Below, in pieces: positions 23,768-31,958 of a stretch of 33,784 nucleotides of DNA. Position 1 is the stretch's first letter, and each line of letters starts with the position of its first letter. Source of the stretch: JABDDM01 sp038240295. Its GTDB lineage: Bacteria; Bacteroidota; Ignavibacteria; Palsa-1295. Made by a program: the position numbers and the translations under genes. The stretch is from positions 1 to 33,784 of the forward strand of contig JBBSDW010000015.1 in assembly GCA_038240295.1 (NCBI GenBank), given 5' to 3'. The notes beneath the pieces are model-generated. The model made no database searches, was not told the origin of the DNA, and was given only the letters and a program-made list of their open reading frames with translations.

Positions 23768-24458
23768 GATGGGCCCCAAGCTTTGCGCCTTCGACGACGA
23801 GCACGAATTCACCTTTGAACGGATGCGAAAGAAAATGTTCTTTGAGACCTAAAAGCGTATCGCGCATCACACGTTCCTTTGGCAGCGTCAGATCCATTGC
23901 GAGTGCTGCGTTTCGCCCATTGCCTATCCCTTCGGCGATGTCCGATAAAAGTTGATTCAACCGGTAAGGAGCTTCAAGGAAGATCAATGTTTCCGTTCGC
24001 ATTCGGAAGCTGCTCGCAGCGCGAAGGCGCTCCGATTTCTCCCTCGGCAGAAAGCCAGCCATCGTGAACTGGGTCGATTGAAATCCGCTGACCACAAGTG
24101 CTGCGAGGATGCTCGAGGCCCCAGGCACGGGTCGAATAAGATGGCCTTCTTCGCTTGCCTGTTTTACGAGTTGCGTACCGGGATCGGCAACGAGCGGTGT
24201 TCCGCAGTCGGGGATCAGCGCCAGCGTTTTACCCTCGCGAAGAAGTTCGATGGCCTCTTCGGTCGCCGCTACTGTGGTGTGTTCGTTCAGCGGCAACAGG
24301 TCCTTTGAAATACCAAGTTGATGCATGAGCCGCCTGGCCTCTTTCATGTCTTCGCAAAGGACGACATCGCAGTCGGCAATGATTTGTTTCGCCCGATCGC
24401 CGATGTCGCGTGGATCCCCGATGTGTGTCGAGACGATAAAGAGTGTTCCGAGTTTCAC
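23736..24458 (-). CDS. RsmI-like SAM-dependent methyltransferase (tetrapyrrole methylase superfamily)
   Basis: A 240-aa protein starting at a GTG. Seen: the N-terminal strand GTLFIVSTHIGDPRDIGDRA where RsmI has VATPIGNxxDI, then LCEDMKEARRL, LNEHT, the SAM-loop LIPDCGTPLVADPG, PVPGASSILAAL, GFLPREKSERL and EAPYRLNQLL. The fold is the one in which RsmI 2'-O-methylates C1402 of 16S rRNA. The altered first motif, LNEHT and the EAPYRxNQLL/MDLTLPxE words recall the second, shorter RsmI-like paralog of Bacteroidota rather than canonical RsmI, so the rRNA target is uncertain. It begins 2 nt after the permease stop and its end overlaps the outer-membrane protein gene. Confidence 0.8.
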   Translation of the reverse strand: MKLGTLFIVSTHIGDPRDIGDRAKQIIADCDVVLCEDMKEARRLMHQLGISKDLLPLNEHTTVAATEEAIELLREGKTLALIPDCGTPLVADPGTQLVKQASEEGHLIRPVPGASSILAALVVSGFQSTQFTMAGFLPREKSERLRAASSFRMRTETLIFLEAPYRLNQLLSDIAEGIGNGRNAALAMDLTLPKERVMRDTLLGLKEHFLSHPFKGEFVLVVEGAKLGAHRGSTSARPRR

Positions 24459-24460
24459 GC

Positions 24461-25747
24461 TTACAGCACCTCTTGGGCTTCCATCTGGCTTTTCCGATAT
24501 TCACCGAGGAACATCACAAGCACGCCTGTCGTCGGCACAGCGATAAGCAGTCCGAGGAATCCGAGAAAATAGCCGAAAATGATAAGCGAGAGGATCATCA
24601 CGACGGGCGGAATGCCGATGCCCTCGCCGACGATCTTTGGTCCAAGGATGTAGGCCTCGAGTAGATGCAGACACCCGATCACCGCAATGCCGCTCAACAC
24701 AACTCCAACGGTAAGCTGCATGGTAAGAAAAATCACCAGCAGGACGACGATTACGCTAAAGAGCATCCCGACGATCGGAATAAGATCGCTGATCCCGATG
24801 ATGAGTCCCAGTAGAGCAAAATAGGGGACTCCGAGTATCCAGTAGGCCAGCCCGCCAAGAACCCCGAGAATCGCGGCCATCGTGAGTTGACCCCGGATGT
24901 ATCCATAGAGTACCCGGTCGATATTCATAAAGGTGAGTGTTCGCTCTGCACGGGTGCGCTGCGGAAAAAGATCCAGCAGAAGGATACCGAGCTTCTGCCA
25001 ATCCTTCAGAAGATAGATCGCAGCGAAGGGTACGATGATCAGATTGAGCAGGCGCTCAACAAACTTCGGAATTCCTTCAAGCAGAAGTAACAAGTAGCCA
25101 GGAATTTGCGCGAGCATCGCTTTGACCTGTGGCGCTACTTGACCCGTAACAAGCTGATCGGCGGTATGCATGGGCATACCAGCGTTTTCGAGAATGCGCT
25201 TGAGCGATTTCTCGTCGAGCTGCGAGGCGTGACGTGTTATGTAATTCGAAAATTTCGTGATGAACGCTCCGCCTTGATCGATGAAGGTCGGAATAAAATA
25301 CCAGCCAAGCAGTGCAAGCACACCCATCAGGACGAGCACGACAGCGATCGAAGACCAGATGCGCGCGATCTTATATCGAATTTCTATTCGAGTGACAAGC
25401 GGGTTGAAGAGGTAGGCAATGACCGCGGCCAGGAAAAACGGGATCAAGACACCGCTGGTGGTCCAGAAGAACCAGAATGCGAAGAGCACACCGCCCGTCC
25501 ACATAATGGTCCTCGCGGCGTGGTATTCCCGATAGGGAGCGAGTGTGATGTAAAGGGCAATGATGATGACGAAGGGATTGACGAGGTTCCCGAGCTGCCA
25601 GGTAAGTGCAATAAGGCCGATAGCTCCGAGCACGATCGCAACGGCATCGAATCGGCGCATTTCGCGCTTCAAATTTCGTTGCCCCTCTTCGGATTGCGCG
25701 GCGGTTGCCGGAGTATGGATCAAAGGAATATCGCCTGGAGTCAGCAT
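24461..25747 (-). CDS. AI-2E family transporter / PerM-like permease
   Basis: A 428-aa membrane protein with about eight helices and a soluble segment between the third and fourth pairs (about residues 155-235), the usual AI-2E/PerM (UPF0118) layout and a normal to slightly long size. Seen: the conserved LIIGISDLIPIVGMLFSVI block and the C-terminal PKIVGEGIGIPPVVMILSLI motif, both characteristic. Known members export autoinducer-2 or work as Na+/H+ antiporters, so the substrate cannot be assigned. It is the first gene of the minus-strand group ending with the giant outer-membrane protein and is divergent from the polysaccharide cluster. Confidence 0.9.
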   Translation of the reverse strand: MLTPGDIPLIHTPATAAQSEEGQRNLKREMRRFDAVAIVLGAIGLIALTWQLGNLVNPFVIIIALYITLAPYREYHAARTIMWTGGVLFAFWFFWTTSGVLIPFFLAAVIAYLFNPLVTRIEIRYKIARIWSSIAVVLVLMGVLALLGWYFIPTFIDQGGAFITKFSNYITRHASQLDEKSLKRILENAGMPMHTADQLVTGQVAPQVKAMLAQIPGYLLLLLEGIPKFVERLLNLIIVPFAAIYLLKDWQKLGILLLDLFPQRTRAERTLTFMNIDRVLYGYIRGQLTMAAILGVLGGLAYWILGVPYFALLGLIIGISDLIPIVGMLFSVIVVLLVIFLTMQLTVGVVLSGIAVIGCLHLLEAYILGPKIVGEGIGIPPVVMILSLIIFGYFLGFLGLLIAVPTTGVLVMFLGEYRKSQMEAQEVL

Positions 25748-25812
25748 TCAGTGTGCATCGTAGAAAAAGTGTACGGGCTTTAAGCCAGACAAATATCGTT
25801 AGATTTACGGAC

Positions 25813-25839
25813 GGCTTGCATAAATCGTGCAAGTGAGCC
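25813..25839. promoter_or_regulatory. Inverted repeat in the divergent region upstream of the polysaccharide cluster
   Basis: CTTGCA (25815-25820) and TGCAAG (25828-25833) are exact inverted repeats with a 7-nt loop, flanked by GGC and GCC. It lies between the divergent permease and SLBB genes, where an operator would be expected. There is no U-run, so it is not a terminator. Regulatory function is an inference from position and symmetry only. Confidence 0.35.
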
Positions 25840-25966
25840 AAAGGAACTCAACGGTTCGCCAGGAACATAGCAGTTGCGGAAATCTGCGCTGAACCAGGAC
25901 AACATGTGTTGGTTTCCGCTCAGACAGGGATAAATTATTGCCCCTTTTTCCCCGCTCTTATTGACG

Positions 25967-25974
25967 TAAGTTTA
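25967..25974 (+). promoter_or_regulatory. Possible -7 box for the polysaccharide cluster
   Basis: TAAGTTTA matches TAnnTTTG at all but the last base and lies 21 nt upstream of the ATG at 25995. No convincing TTG element is found 19-23 nt before it. An alternative pair, TTGGTT (25909) with TAAATT (25931) and a 16-nt spacer, is also present. Confidence 0.3.
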
Positions 25975-25994
25975 CGTTGAATCATGCGCTTCCT

Positions 25995-27740
25995 ATGGCG
26001 GGACCGTCTGGAAGAAGTAATATCCATCGCTACGTCTCAACTTTAACGATCGAATTCTTGAACAGTAGGCAAGTCCACGCGATTGGCAGTAAGGCGCTTT
26101 TTTTATCGCTCGTTCTCTTTTCTGTATGTATTCAGTGTACCGAGAACGCTCGTGCGCAGTTCAGTTCGTACGAAGCCTACCAGCGGCAGGTTCAAAACCA
26201 GATTGGCGTTGCCGATACGCTGACAGAGAAACTGATGGCCCAGCGCCAGTCGATGCGGCTTGGTGCCGACGTGCAAGCGCTCGAAGCTCCCATCGATCCG
26301 GCGACCTACCGGCTCGGACCTGGCGACGGCGTCTATCTGAACGTCTATGCCGCGCACTCGCTCGACCAGGATTTGACTGTCACTCCAGAAGGGAAGATCC
26401 TCGTTCCGAGGACGGGTGAAGTATCCGTTGCTGGCTTGACGCTTTTAGAAGCAGAGAAGAAAATCAACACGCTGTTGATGAAGGATTACCGCGACCCGCA
26501 AGCCTCACTCTCGCTTCGAAAGCTTCGGACTTTCAAAGTGAGCGTGCTGGGAGATGTACTTTCGCCTGGCATTCAGAACGTAACCTCGATGCAGCGGCTG
26601 AGCGAAGTCATCGATCTTGCAGGAGGATTGCGAGCAAATTCGTCGCTGCGCGATATTGAGATTCGGACGCAAAGCGGTGTGCTGCGAACGCGCGGCGATC
26701 TTGTCAAATATTTTTCTGCCTATGACGTCAGTGCCAACCCTCTTGTGCAGGCGGGAGACGTCGTTGTTGTACAAAAAGTTGAACATTTGATCACGATCTC
26801 GGGAGCTGTAATCGCTCCTGGCACATTGGAATACGTCCCCGGCGATTCACTTTCGACGGTGATCAAGCTTGCCCGAGGACTTTCTGCGAGCGCCCAGCCG
26901 GATAGCGTCGAGATCTCTCGTTTCGATCCGAACGAACCCTCCGCCGCTAAACGATTCTACGTTAATTATGCCGCCCATCAGGATGTTGCGCTTTCCGATG
27001 GCGATGTTATTTACATTCGCTCCATCCCGCAATATCACGTGGCGCACGTTGTGAGTGTCGCCGGTGAAGTGAAGTATCCTGGTCGGTATTCCATTGATGT
27101 CGGCAAGACAAAGTTAAGCGAGGTCCTCCACCGCGCAGGCGGGGTGCTTCCGGATGCATCGCTCGAAGAAGCTGCACTTATTCGGAGGGTTGGAGTCGGA
27201 AGCTGGGAGGAGGATCCGGAGTGGATTCGGCTCGAACGACTCGGAGCCACGAACACCGAACGTATGACCTCCGACGAGTACAATTATTATGTTGCGCGGA
27301 TGCGACAGCTTGGGCGCACGACCATGGTCGTTGATTTCCGAGCACTCGTCGAGCAGCATGATCCCACGCAAGACTTGCTGCTTCGCGAAGAAGATTCGCT
27401 CTGGATCCCCCGAGCACGCGGCTACGTGAATGTGTCGGGCAGCGTCAATAACCAGGGTAACGTTCTTTTGATCGAGAATGGAAGTTATCTCGATTATATC
27501 CGGAAGGCGGGCGGCTTCGCTTCATCTGCCGACAAATCGGGCGTTCGTATCATTAATTCGCGTACGAGTTCCTACATCGATCCTTCGAGTCAGCATGATT
27601 ATCAGATCGGGCCGGGCGATACGATCGTTGTCCCCGCCGAACGGTCGGAATTCTGGAAGAACTTCGCAACCACGACCGCGATCACTGCACAGGTCATTAC
27701 GATCGTCGCAGGAATTTTGTTGATCTTCCAAAAACGATAA
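25995..27740 (+). CDS. Polysaccharide export protein with repeated SLBB domains (Wza-like)
   Basis: About 581 aa. Seen: a signal sequence (SKALFLSLVLFSVC...ARA|Q), a Poly_export domain starting IDPATYRLGPGDGVYLNVYA, then at least four SLBB-type ligand-binding units, each opening with a V-x-[VI]-x-G-x-V/x-x-PG pattern (VSVLGDVLSPG, ITISGAVIAPG, VSVAGEVKYPG, VNVSGSVNNQG), and a C-terminal hydrophobic helix (ITAQVITIVAGILLIF) that in Wza-type proteins crosses the outer membrane. It forms the export channel for exopolysaccharide. The start is uncertain: a TTG at 25977 is in frame but falls almost on the predicted transcription start, so the ATG at 25995 is chosen. The first gene of the cluster, it is followed after a short gap by the chain-length gene. 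Confidence 0.9.
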   Translation: MAGPSGRSNIHRYVSTLTIEFLNSRQVHAIGSKALFLSLVLFSVCIQCTENARAQFSSYEAYQRQVQNQIGVADTLTEKLMAQRQSMRLGADVQALEAPIDPATYRLGPGDGVYLNVYAAHSLDQDLTVTPEGKILVPRTGEVSVAGLTLLEAEKKINTLLMKDYRDPQASLSLRKLRTFKVSVLGDVLSPGIQNVTSMQRLSEVIDLAGGLRANSSLRDIEIRTQSGVLRTRGDLVKYFSAYDVSANPLVQAGDVVVVQKVEHLITISGAVIAPGTLEYVPGDSLSTVIKLARGLSASAQPDSVEISRFDPNEPSAAKRFYVNYAAHQDVALSDGDVIYIRSIPQYHVAHVVSVAGEVKYPGRYSIDVGKTKLSEVLHRAGGVLPDASLEEAALIRRVGVGSWEEDPEWIRLERLGATNTERMTSDEYNYYVARMRQLGRTTMVVDFRALVEQHDPTQDLLLREEDSLWIPRARGYVNVSGSVNNQGNVLLIENGSYLDYIRKAGGFASSADKSGVRIINSRTSSYIDPSSQHDYQIGPGDTIVVPAERSEFWKNFATTTAITAQVITIVAGILLIFQKR

Positions 27741-27752
27741 TAGCTTTTGGTT

Positions 27753-29060
27753 ATGAAGACTACGCCTCTGAACGGAAACAATCCACACGATACGCTGATA
27801 GTAACAAGCGAGAAGGACCCGCACATTCTCGATTATTTTACGATCGTTGCGCGGCACAGAAGGGCCGTAATAATTTTTACGATTGTCTGCAGCGCTCTTG
27901 TGCTTGGCTATAGTTACCTCATACCTCAAACGTTCGAGGCTGAGGTGACCGTGCTCCCGCCGGAGAAGCAGGCCGGGGTTGGAAATTTGATGTCGTTCCT
28001 TGCAGGAAGTTCGGCCCTCGACTTGATGAAGAGTCAGGAGAATCCCGCACTCGATCTTTTCCGGAACGTTCTCGAATCAAGAATGCTCTCTGAGGAAGTG
28101 ATGAAAGATCCACGGGTTCACCGATATTTTGCAACGTTCGACTCGTCAAAGCTCGGGATGTCGGCGATGATCCTGAACGCGACCACGAGTGAAGCCCTGC
28201 GAAATGGCATGATGACCGTCTCGGTAAGTTTGCCGACACATTGGCTACCAAAGCAACCCGAGATCGACAGCGCAAAAGCGATCTCAGCGCATCTGGCTAA
28301 CACGTATGTCAACGAACTCGATAAGTTTAATCGCTACCGATTAACGACGACAGCTCACAACACGCGTGTTTTCGTCGAAGCCGCCTATCGGGAGCGGATG
28401 CATTCGCTCGATAGCGTCTATGCATCGTTCCAGGCATTTCAGGAGGAACACAAGACGATCGCACTGCCCGAACAGCTCACTTCAACCGTCCAGGCCGCAG
28501 CGATGCTGAACGCACAGGTGCAGCAACTTGAAGTGCAGCTCGGAGTCGAGGAACAGGAAATGAATCCGAATTCGAACCGGATTGAATTTTTGAAAGGTCA
28601 GCTCGAAGGTGCAAGAGAATCGCTCAAAAAATATGACAATGGTACGATCGGAGAATATTCTCTGGCTTTAAAATCGGTGCCCGAACTCAGCCGCCGGTTC
28701 GCAAATTTTACACGCGAGATCAAACTCCTCGAGCAAGTTTCTGCCTATCTACGGCAACAACTCGAGCAGGAGCGAATCAACGAACAGCGCGATCTTCCGA
28801 GTCTCCAGGTGCTCGACCAGGCGCTTCCGCCAACCAGAAAGGCTTCGCCCAAGCGGCTTGTAATGCTTATTCTTGGAGGGATCGTCGGCTTTGCTCTCTC
28901 GCTTTTTTATGTTTCCATTCGTACCTTTTTTATTCGACTTCGCACGAATCCGGATGAGCATCGAAAATTTCTTGGATTTACGCGATCGTTGCGAAAGGGG
29001 ACGCGCGCACTCGCTTCGACGAATGGTGAGAGCCAGGTCGTGAGCAGGGTGAATAGTTAA
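27753..29060 (+). CDS. Wzz/GumC-like polysaccharide chain-length determinant (no kinase domain)
   Basis: About 435 aa. Seen: a cytoplasmic N-tail with DYFTIVARHRR just before the first helix (about 38-58), the conserved TFEAEVTVLPPEK at the start of the periplasmic region, a long coiled-coil rich middle (HSLDSVYASFQAFQEEHK, LEVQLGVEEQEM), and a second helix after the Pro-rich VLDQALPPTRKASPKR motif (about 371-392). This two-helix layout is the Wzz/co-polymerase family. There is no Walker A or Tyr-rich tail, so the tyrosine autokinase domain of Wzc-type proteins is absent and none is fused nearby. The in-frame TTG at 27747 is less likely than the ATG at 27753. It controls chain length and couples synthesis to the SLBB channel. 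Confidence 0.9.
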   Translation: MKTTPLNGNNPHDTLIVTSEKDPHILDYFTIVARHRRAVIIFTIVCSALVLGYSYLIPQTFEAEVTVLPPEKQAGVGNLMSFLAGSSALDLMKSQENPALDLFRNVLESRMLSEEVMKDPRVHRYFATFDSSKLGMSAMILNATTSEALRNGMMTVSVSLPTHWLPKQPEIDSAKAISAHLANTYVNELDKFNRYRLTTTAHNTRVFVEAAYRERMHSLDSVYASFQAFQEEHKTIALPEQLTSTVQAAAMLNAQVQQLEVQLGVEEQEMNPNSNRIEFLKGQLEGARESLKKYDNGTIGEYSLALKSVPELSRRFANFTREIKLLEQVSAYLRQQLEQERINEQRDLPSLQVLDQALPPTRKASPKRLVMLILGGIVGFALSLFYVSIRTFFIRLRTNPDEHRKFLGFTRSLRKGTRALASTNGESQVVSRVNS

Positions 29061-29070
29061 AGCGCCCAAA

Positions 29071-29074
29071 AGGA
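29071..29074 (+). promoter_or_regulatory. Ribosome binding site of the glycosyltransferase gene
   Basis: AAAAGGA followed by TATCG and ATG at 29080 gives an AGGA core with 5-nt spacing, one of the few Shine-Dalgarno-like sites in the window. It supports the ATG at 29080. Confidence 0.5.
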
Positions 29075-29079
29075 TATCG

Positions 29080-30267
29080 ATGCGGACGCTGCTCATTAAT
29101 TCAATGTTTGTCAACCGGTTTTATCGGCGTTGTGCTGATGAACTCGGTGCGCTGCCCGGCATGGAGCTATCCATCTTTATGCCGGAAAACTGGCGAATGA
29201 ATGGGTCGGTACTTCCGCTCGATCCGCCCAAAGTTGAGTCTCCCTATTCAATTCGTACCGGCCGCGCGGCGTGGAAGGGTTTTGAGAATCGCGGATTTTA
29301 TCTCGCTGGTCTGGTTCAAGCGTTTCGCGAGTCCAAACCAGAGGTCCTCTATTTGATGGAGGAGCCGTTCTCTTTTTTCACCTTGCAGGTGATGAACGTT
29401 CGTCGAATGCTCTTCCCAAAGACCCCCGTTGTGTTCTTCACGTGGAATAACCTTTCGCTTTCGCGATTCGACTATCGACCTTCTGTTGTTTATCGCTCGA
29501 TCGGCGCTTGGGCGTTGCCTCAATTTGCGCGAGCCGTTACAGCAAACTCTGAAGCGATCGAAGTACTGCGATCAGCCGGATTCGATCGGCCGGCGCGTGC
29601 GATCGGCTATGGTGTCGATACCGAAGCATTTGCGGATGATGCCTCGGATTGCTCTGAGCTTCGCCACCAATTAGACATTTCGTCCGGCGATCGAGTCATC
29701 GGATTCCTCGGAAGGATCAAATGGATGAAAGGACTTGACCTGCTCGTTGAGGCATTTGCCGAGTTACTTACGCGTGGTGAACAACAACTCAAATTGCTCA
29801 TCATCGGCGCTGGAGAATATGACGCTGAACTTGACCAACTGATCGCGAAGTTGGACATTGTCCAGCATGTTCGGAGGTTGCCCAACGTGCCACAGGCCGA
29901 AGTGCCGAAGTATATGCGGTTGATGGATATCCACGTATTACCCAGCAGGCGTGAAGGTATGTGGGCCGAGCAGTTCGGACGAGTGATCATCGAAGCGATG
30001 GCTTCGCGGACAATCGTAGTTGGTTCAAGTTCGGGCGCGATACCTGAGGTCATTGGTGATGCCGGTTTTGTTTTTCAGGAAAACGATGCAAAGGATCTTT
30101 CCAATAATTTGTGGCGAGCGTTGCATCTGAACCCGGCGCAAAGGGAAGTATTACTCGACAAAGGTTCTTTGCGCGCAACGACGGTCTTTAGCTGGCGGAC
30201 ATTCGCGGAGCGTTCGATGGAGGAGCTATCGGCGGCTCACGCTGACTGGGGAGTGCACAGGGTATGA
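29080..30267 (+). CDS. Glycosyltransferase family 4 (GT-B)
   Basis: A 395-aa protein that transfers a sugar from a nucleotide or lipid donor during repeat-unit assembly. Seen: a variable N-terminal acceptor domain, then the C-terminal GT-B half with IGFLGRIKWMKGLDLLVEA (207-225), LLIIGAGEYD, LPNVPQAEVPKYMRLMDIHVLPS, and the family E-x7-E motif EQFGRVIIE (E297, E305) followed by SSSGAIPEVIGDAGFVF. There are no membrane helices, so it is peripheral and cytoplasmic. The sugar and linkage cannot be read from the sequence. Its stop overlaps the start of the flippase gene by 4 nt (ATGA). Confidence 0.93.
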   Translation: MRTLLINSMFVNRFYRRCADELGALPGMELSIFMPENWRMNGSVLPLDPPKVESPYSIRTGRAAWKGFENRGFYLAGLVQAFRESKPEVLYLMEEPFSFFTLQVMNVRRMLFPKTPVVFFTWNNLSLSRFDYRPSVVYRSIGAWALPQFARAVTANSEAIEVLRSAGFDRPARAIGYGVDTEAFADDASDCSELRHQLDISSGDRVIGFLGRIKWMKGLDLLVEAFAELLTRGEQQLKLLIIGAGEYDAELDQLIAKLDIVQHVRRLPNVPQAEVPKYMRLMDIHVLPSRREGMWAEQFGRVIIEAMASRTIVVGSSSGAIPEVIGDAGFVFQENDAKDLSNNLWRALHLNPAQREVLLDKGSLRATTVFSWRTFAERSMEELSAAHADWGVHRV

Positions 30268-31955
30268 GCACGACACAATTTGCTCGCCGTGCGACACGAG
30301 GTTTCGCGTGGAATCACATTTACCGTGTTGTCGATTACGGGCTATGGAATATTTTCACGGCCGTGGTTGCCCGGCAATTGGGTCCCGCCATCGCAGCGCC
30401 CTTCGTAGTTTATATGGCGATCGCAATGCCGCTCGCCTTGCTCGGCACGCTCGGCGTCGATGGCGTGCTGCTTCGCTTTTTGACGCGAGTTGGACATGAT
30501 GGCACTGACGCGGAAGGTAACGACCTTACTGCGCTGCCGCTCGATCAATTTCTGACCAAACTTTTTTCGTTTCGCATTCTTGTGACGGCCTTGCTCGCTG
30601 CACTGGTCTTTGCAGCCTTGATCATTCTGCCGGCAGTCATACCTTCAACGAGTGGAGCGCTTGGATCGCTCACTGAACTTGCTCCGTTTCTGATCGTCTT
30701 TCTTGTTGGGCAGGCAATGACCTCGTTCGCGACCTTTGCAATGATCGGGTTGCTGCAGGTCAAAGAAGTATTTATTGCAAGTCTTGTCACCCGCTCGCTG
30801 CTGATCGTTGGAATGGGTGTGATGCTCCTGACGCATTCACTCACCGTCTGGAATGCTGTGGCGCTGCATAGCGCATCGGTCTTGCTCAACGCCGTTGTTC
30901 TGCTTGTTGCGCTCAACAGGACTGTCCATGCAATGTCCGCACCTCCTTCGCGCGAGAGCCGCAAAGTATTGAAACCGATTATGGGCGTATTGCGCGAGCT
31001 GAAGGGCTTCGCCTCGCGGCCATCGCTCGTAAAGTTTTTTATTTTAACGCCTGTCATGCTCTACGGCGTGACCACCTGGGGTTCCGATCTGCTGAGCAGC
31101 GTTCTTGGCCGGCAGCCTGACATCTTGATGATGCGCGTATTCTTTGGCGAGCACTCTAAACAGATCGGGTACTATAGCGTTGCCTGTCAGGTGTTGTTAA
31201 TGACCGAGTACGTGTGTCTTTTTGGGCTGAGCGGCGCGTTGGTCTCTGTCTTTTCTTCACTCGCACATCAGGATGAAACCGACCCATCACATACGCAAGA
31301 GCGATACCCAAGGCTTGCGAGAGCGAGGCGCGACGTCATGGGTTATCAGGCCGTCGCGATCCTGCCGCTATGCGCATTCATGTACGCATTTGCCCCGCGG
31401 CTGATCCTGTTCGTCTTTGGTCGAGATTATGTGGCATCCGAAATGATTCTGCGATGGGGTTTGCTTATCCTGGCTACGAACATTGCGCTCATCGGCGGGG
31501 GAGTGCACATCACCTCGCTTGTGACGATCGGTAAAGAGCGGCTCGTCTTTCGATATCGGCTGATGTGGGGGCTCGCAAATCTGGTCGCTAATTATTTTTT
31601 GATCCTAAATTTCGGGGCACTCGGAGCACTCTTTGGGACGCAAATTGCAAATCTTGGGGCCTGCTTCACCGAGTCAATCCTTGCGCGGAAGTTCATAGGA
31701 TCTTCGTTCGATGCGAAGGCTGCCGCGAGCCTTTCGGTGATCGCGACCATAAGCGGTGCGCTGGGATATCTCGCGGCCGAGGCCTCTACCACAATGTTGC
31801 CCTTGATCGGACAGATCATCGTTGGCGCAATCGCAGCCTTCGGCTCATGCGTATTGCTTTATTACTTCCTTCGTATCCAAGCCGCACGCCGGGTCTATGA
31901 TCGGCTGCAACGATTTTTCACTCCTGCGATCGATGGCGATCCAACGCTGGCCTGA
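30264..31955 (+). CDS. Wzx-like polysaccharide flippase (MOP/MATE superfamily)
   Basis: A 563-aa polytopic protein with about 12-14 hydrophobic helices along its whole length, in the normal to slightly long range for Wzx. Seen: an N-terminal RRATRGFAWNHIYRVVDYG start followed by ARQLGP, the usual 'xxxLGPxxxGxF' region after the first helix, and the C-terminal hydrophobic pairs with NFGALGALFGTQIANLG. It is expected to flip lipid-linked repeat units across the inner membrane. It sits between the glycosyltransferase (4-nt overlap) and the ligase/polymerase-like gene (3-nt gap), the expected Wzx/Wzy neighbourhood. Confidence 0.88.
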   Translation: MSTTQFARRATRGFAWNHIYRVVDYGLWNIFTAVVARQLGPAIAAPFVVYMAIAMPLALLGTLGVDGVLLRFLTRVGHDGTDAEGNDLTALPLDQFLTKLFSFRILVTALLAALVFAALIILPAVIPSTSGALGSLTELAPFLIVFLVGQAMTSFATFAMIGLLQVKEVFIASLVTRSLLIVGMGVMLLTHSLTVWNAVALHSASVLLNAVVLLVALNRTVHAMSAPPSRESRKVLKPIMGVLRELKGFASRPSLVKFFILTPVMLYGVTTWGSDLLSSVLGRQPDILMMRVFFGEHSKQIGYYSVACQVLLMTEYVCLFGLSGALVSVFSSLAHQDETDPSHTQERYPRLARARRDVMGYQAVAILPLCAFMYAFAPRLILFVFGRDYVASEMILRWGLLILATNIALIGGGVHITSLVTIGKERLVFRYRLMWGLANLVANYFLILNFGALGALFGTQIANLGACFTESILARKFIGSSFDAKAAASLSVIATISGALGYLAAEASTTMLPLIGQIIVGAIAAFGSCVLLYYFLRIQAARRVYDRLQRFFTPAIDGDPTLA

Positions 31956-31958
31956 CAG

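Noticed and set aside
25106..25783. 225-codon open frame on the plus strand
   Set aside because: It is antisense to the AI-2E/PerM permease gene. Its highly charged, Asp/Glu/His-rich translation is the typical mirror of a membrane protein gene.
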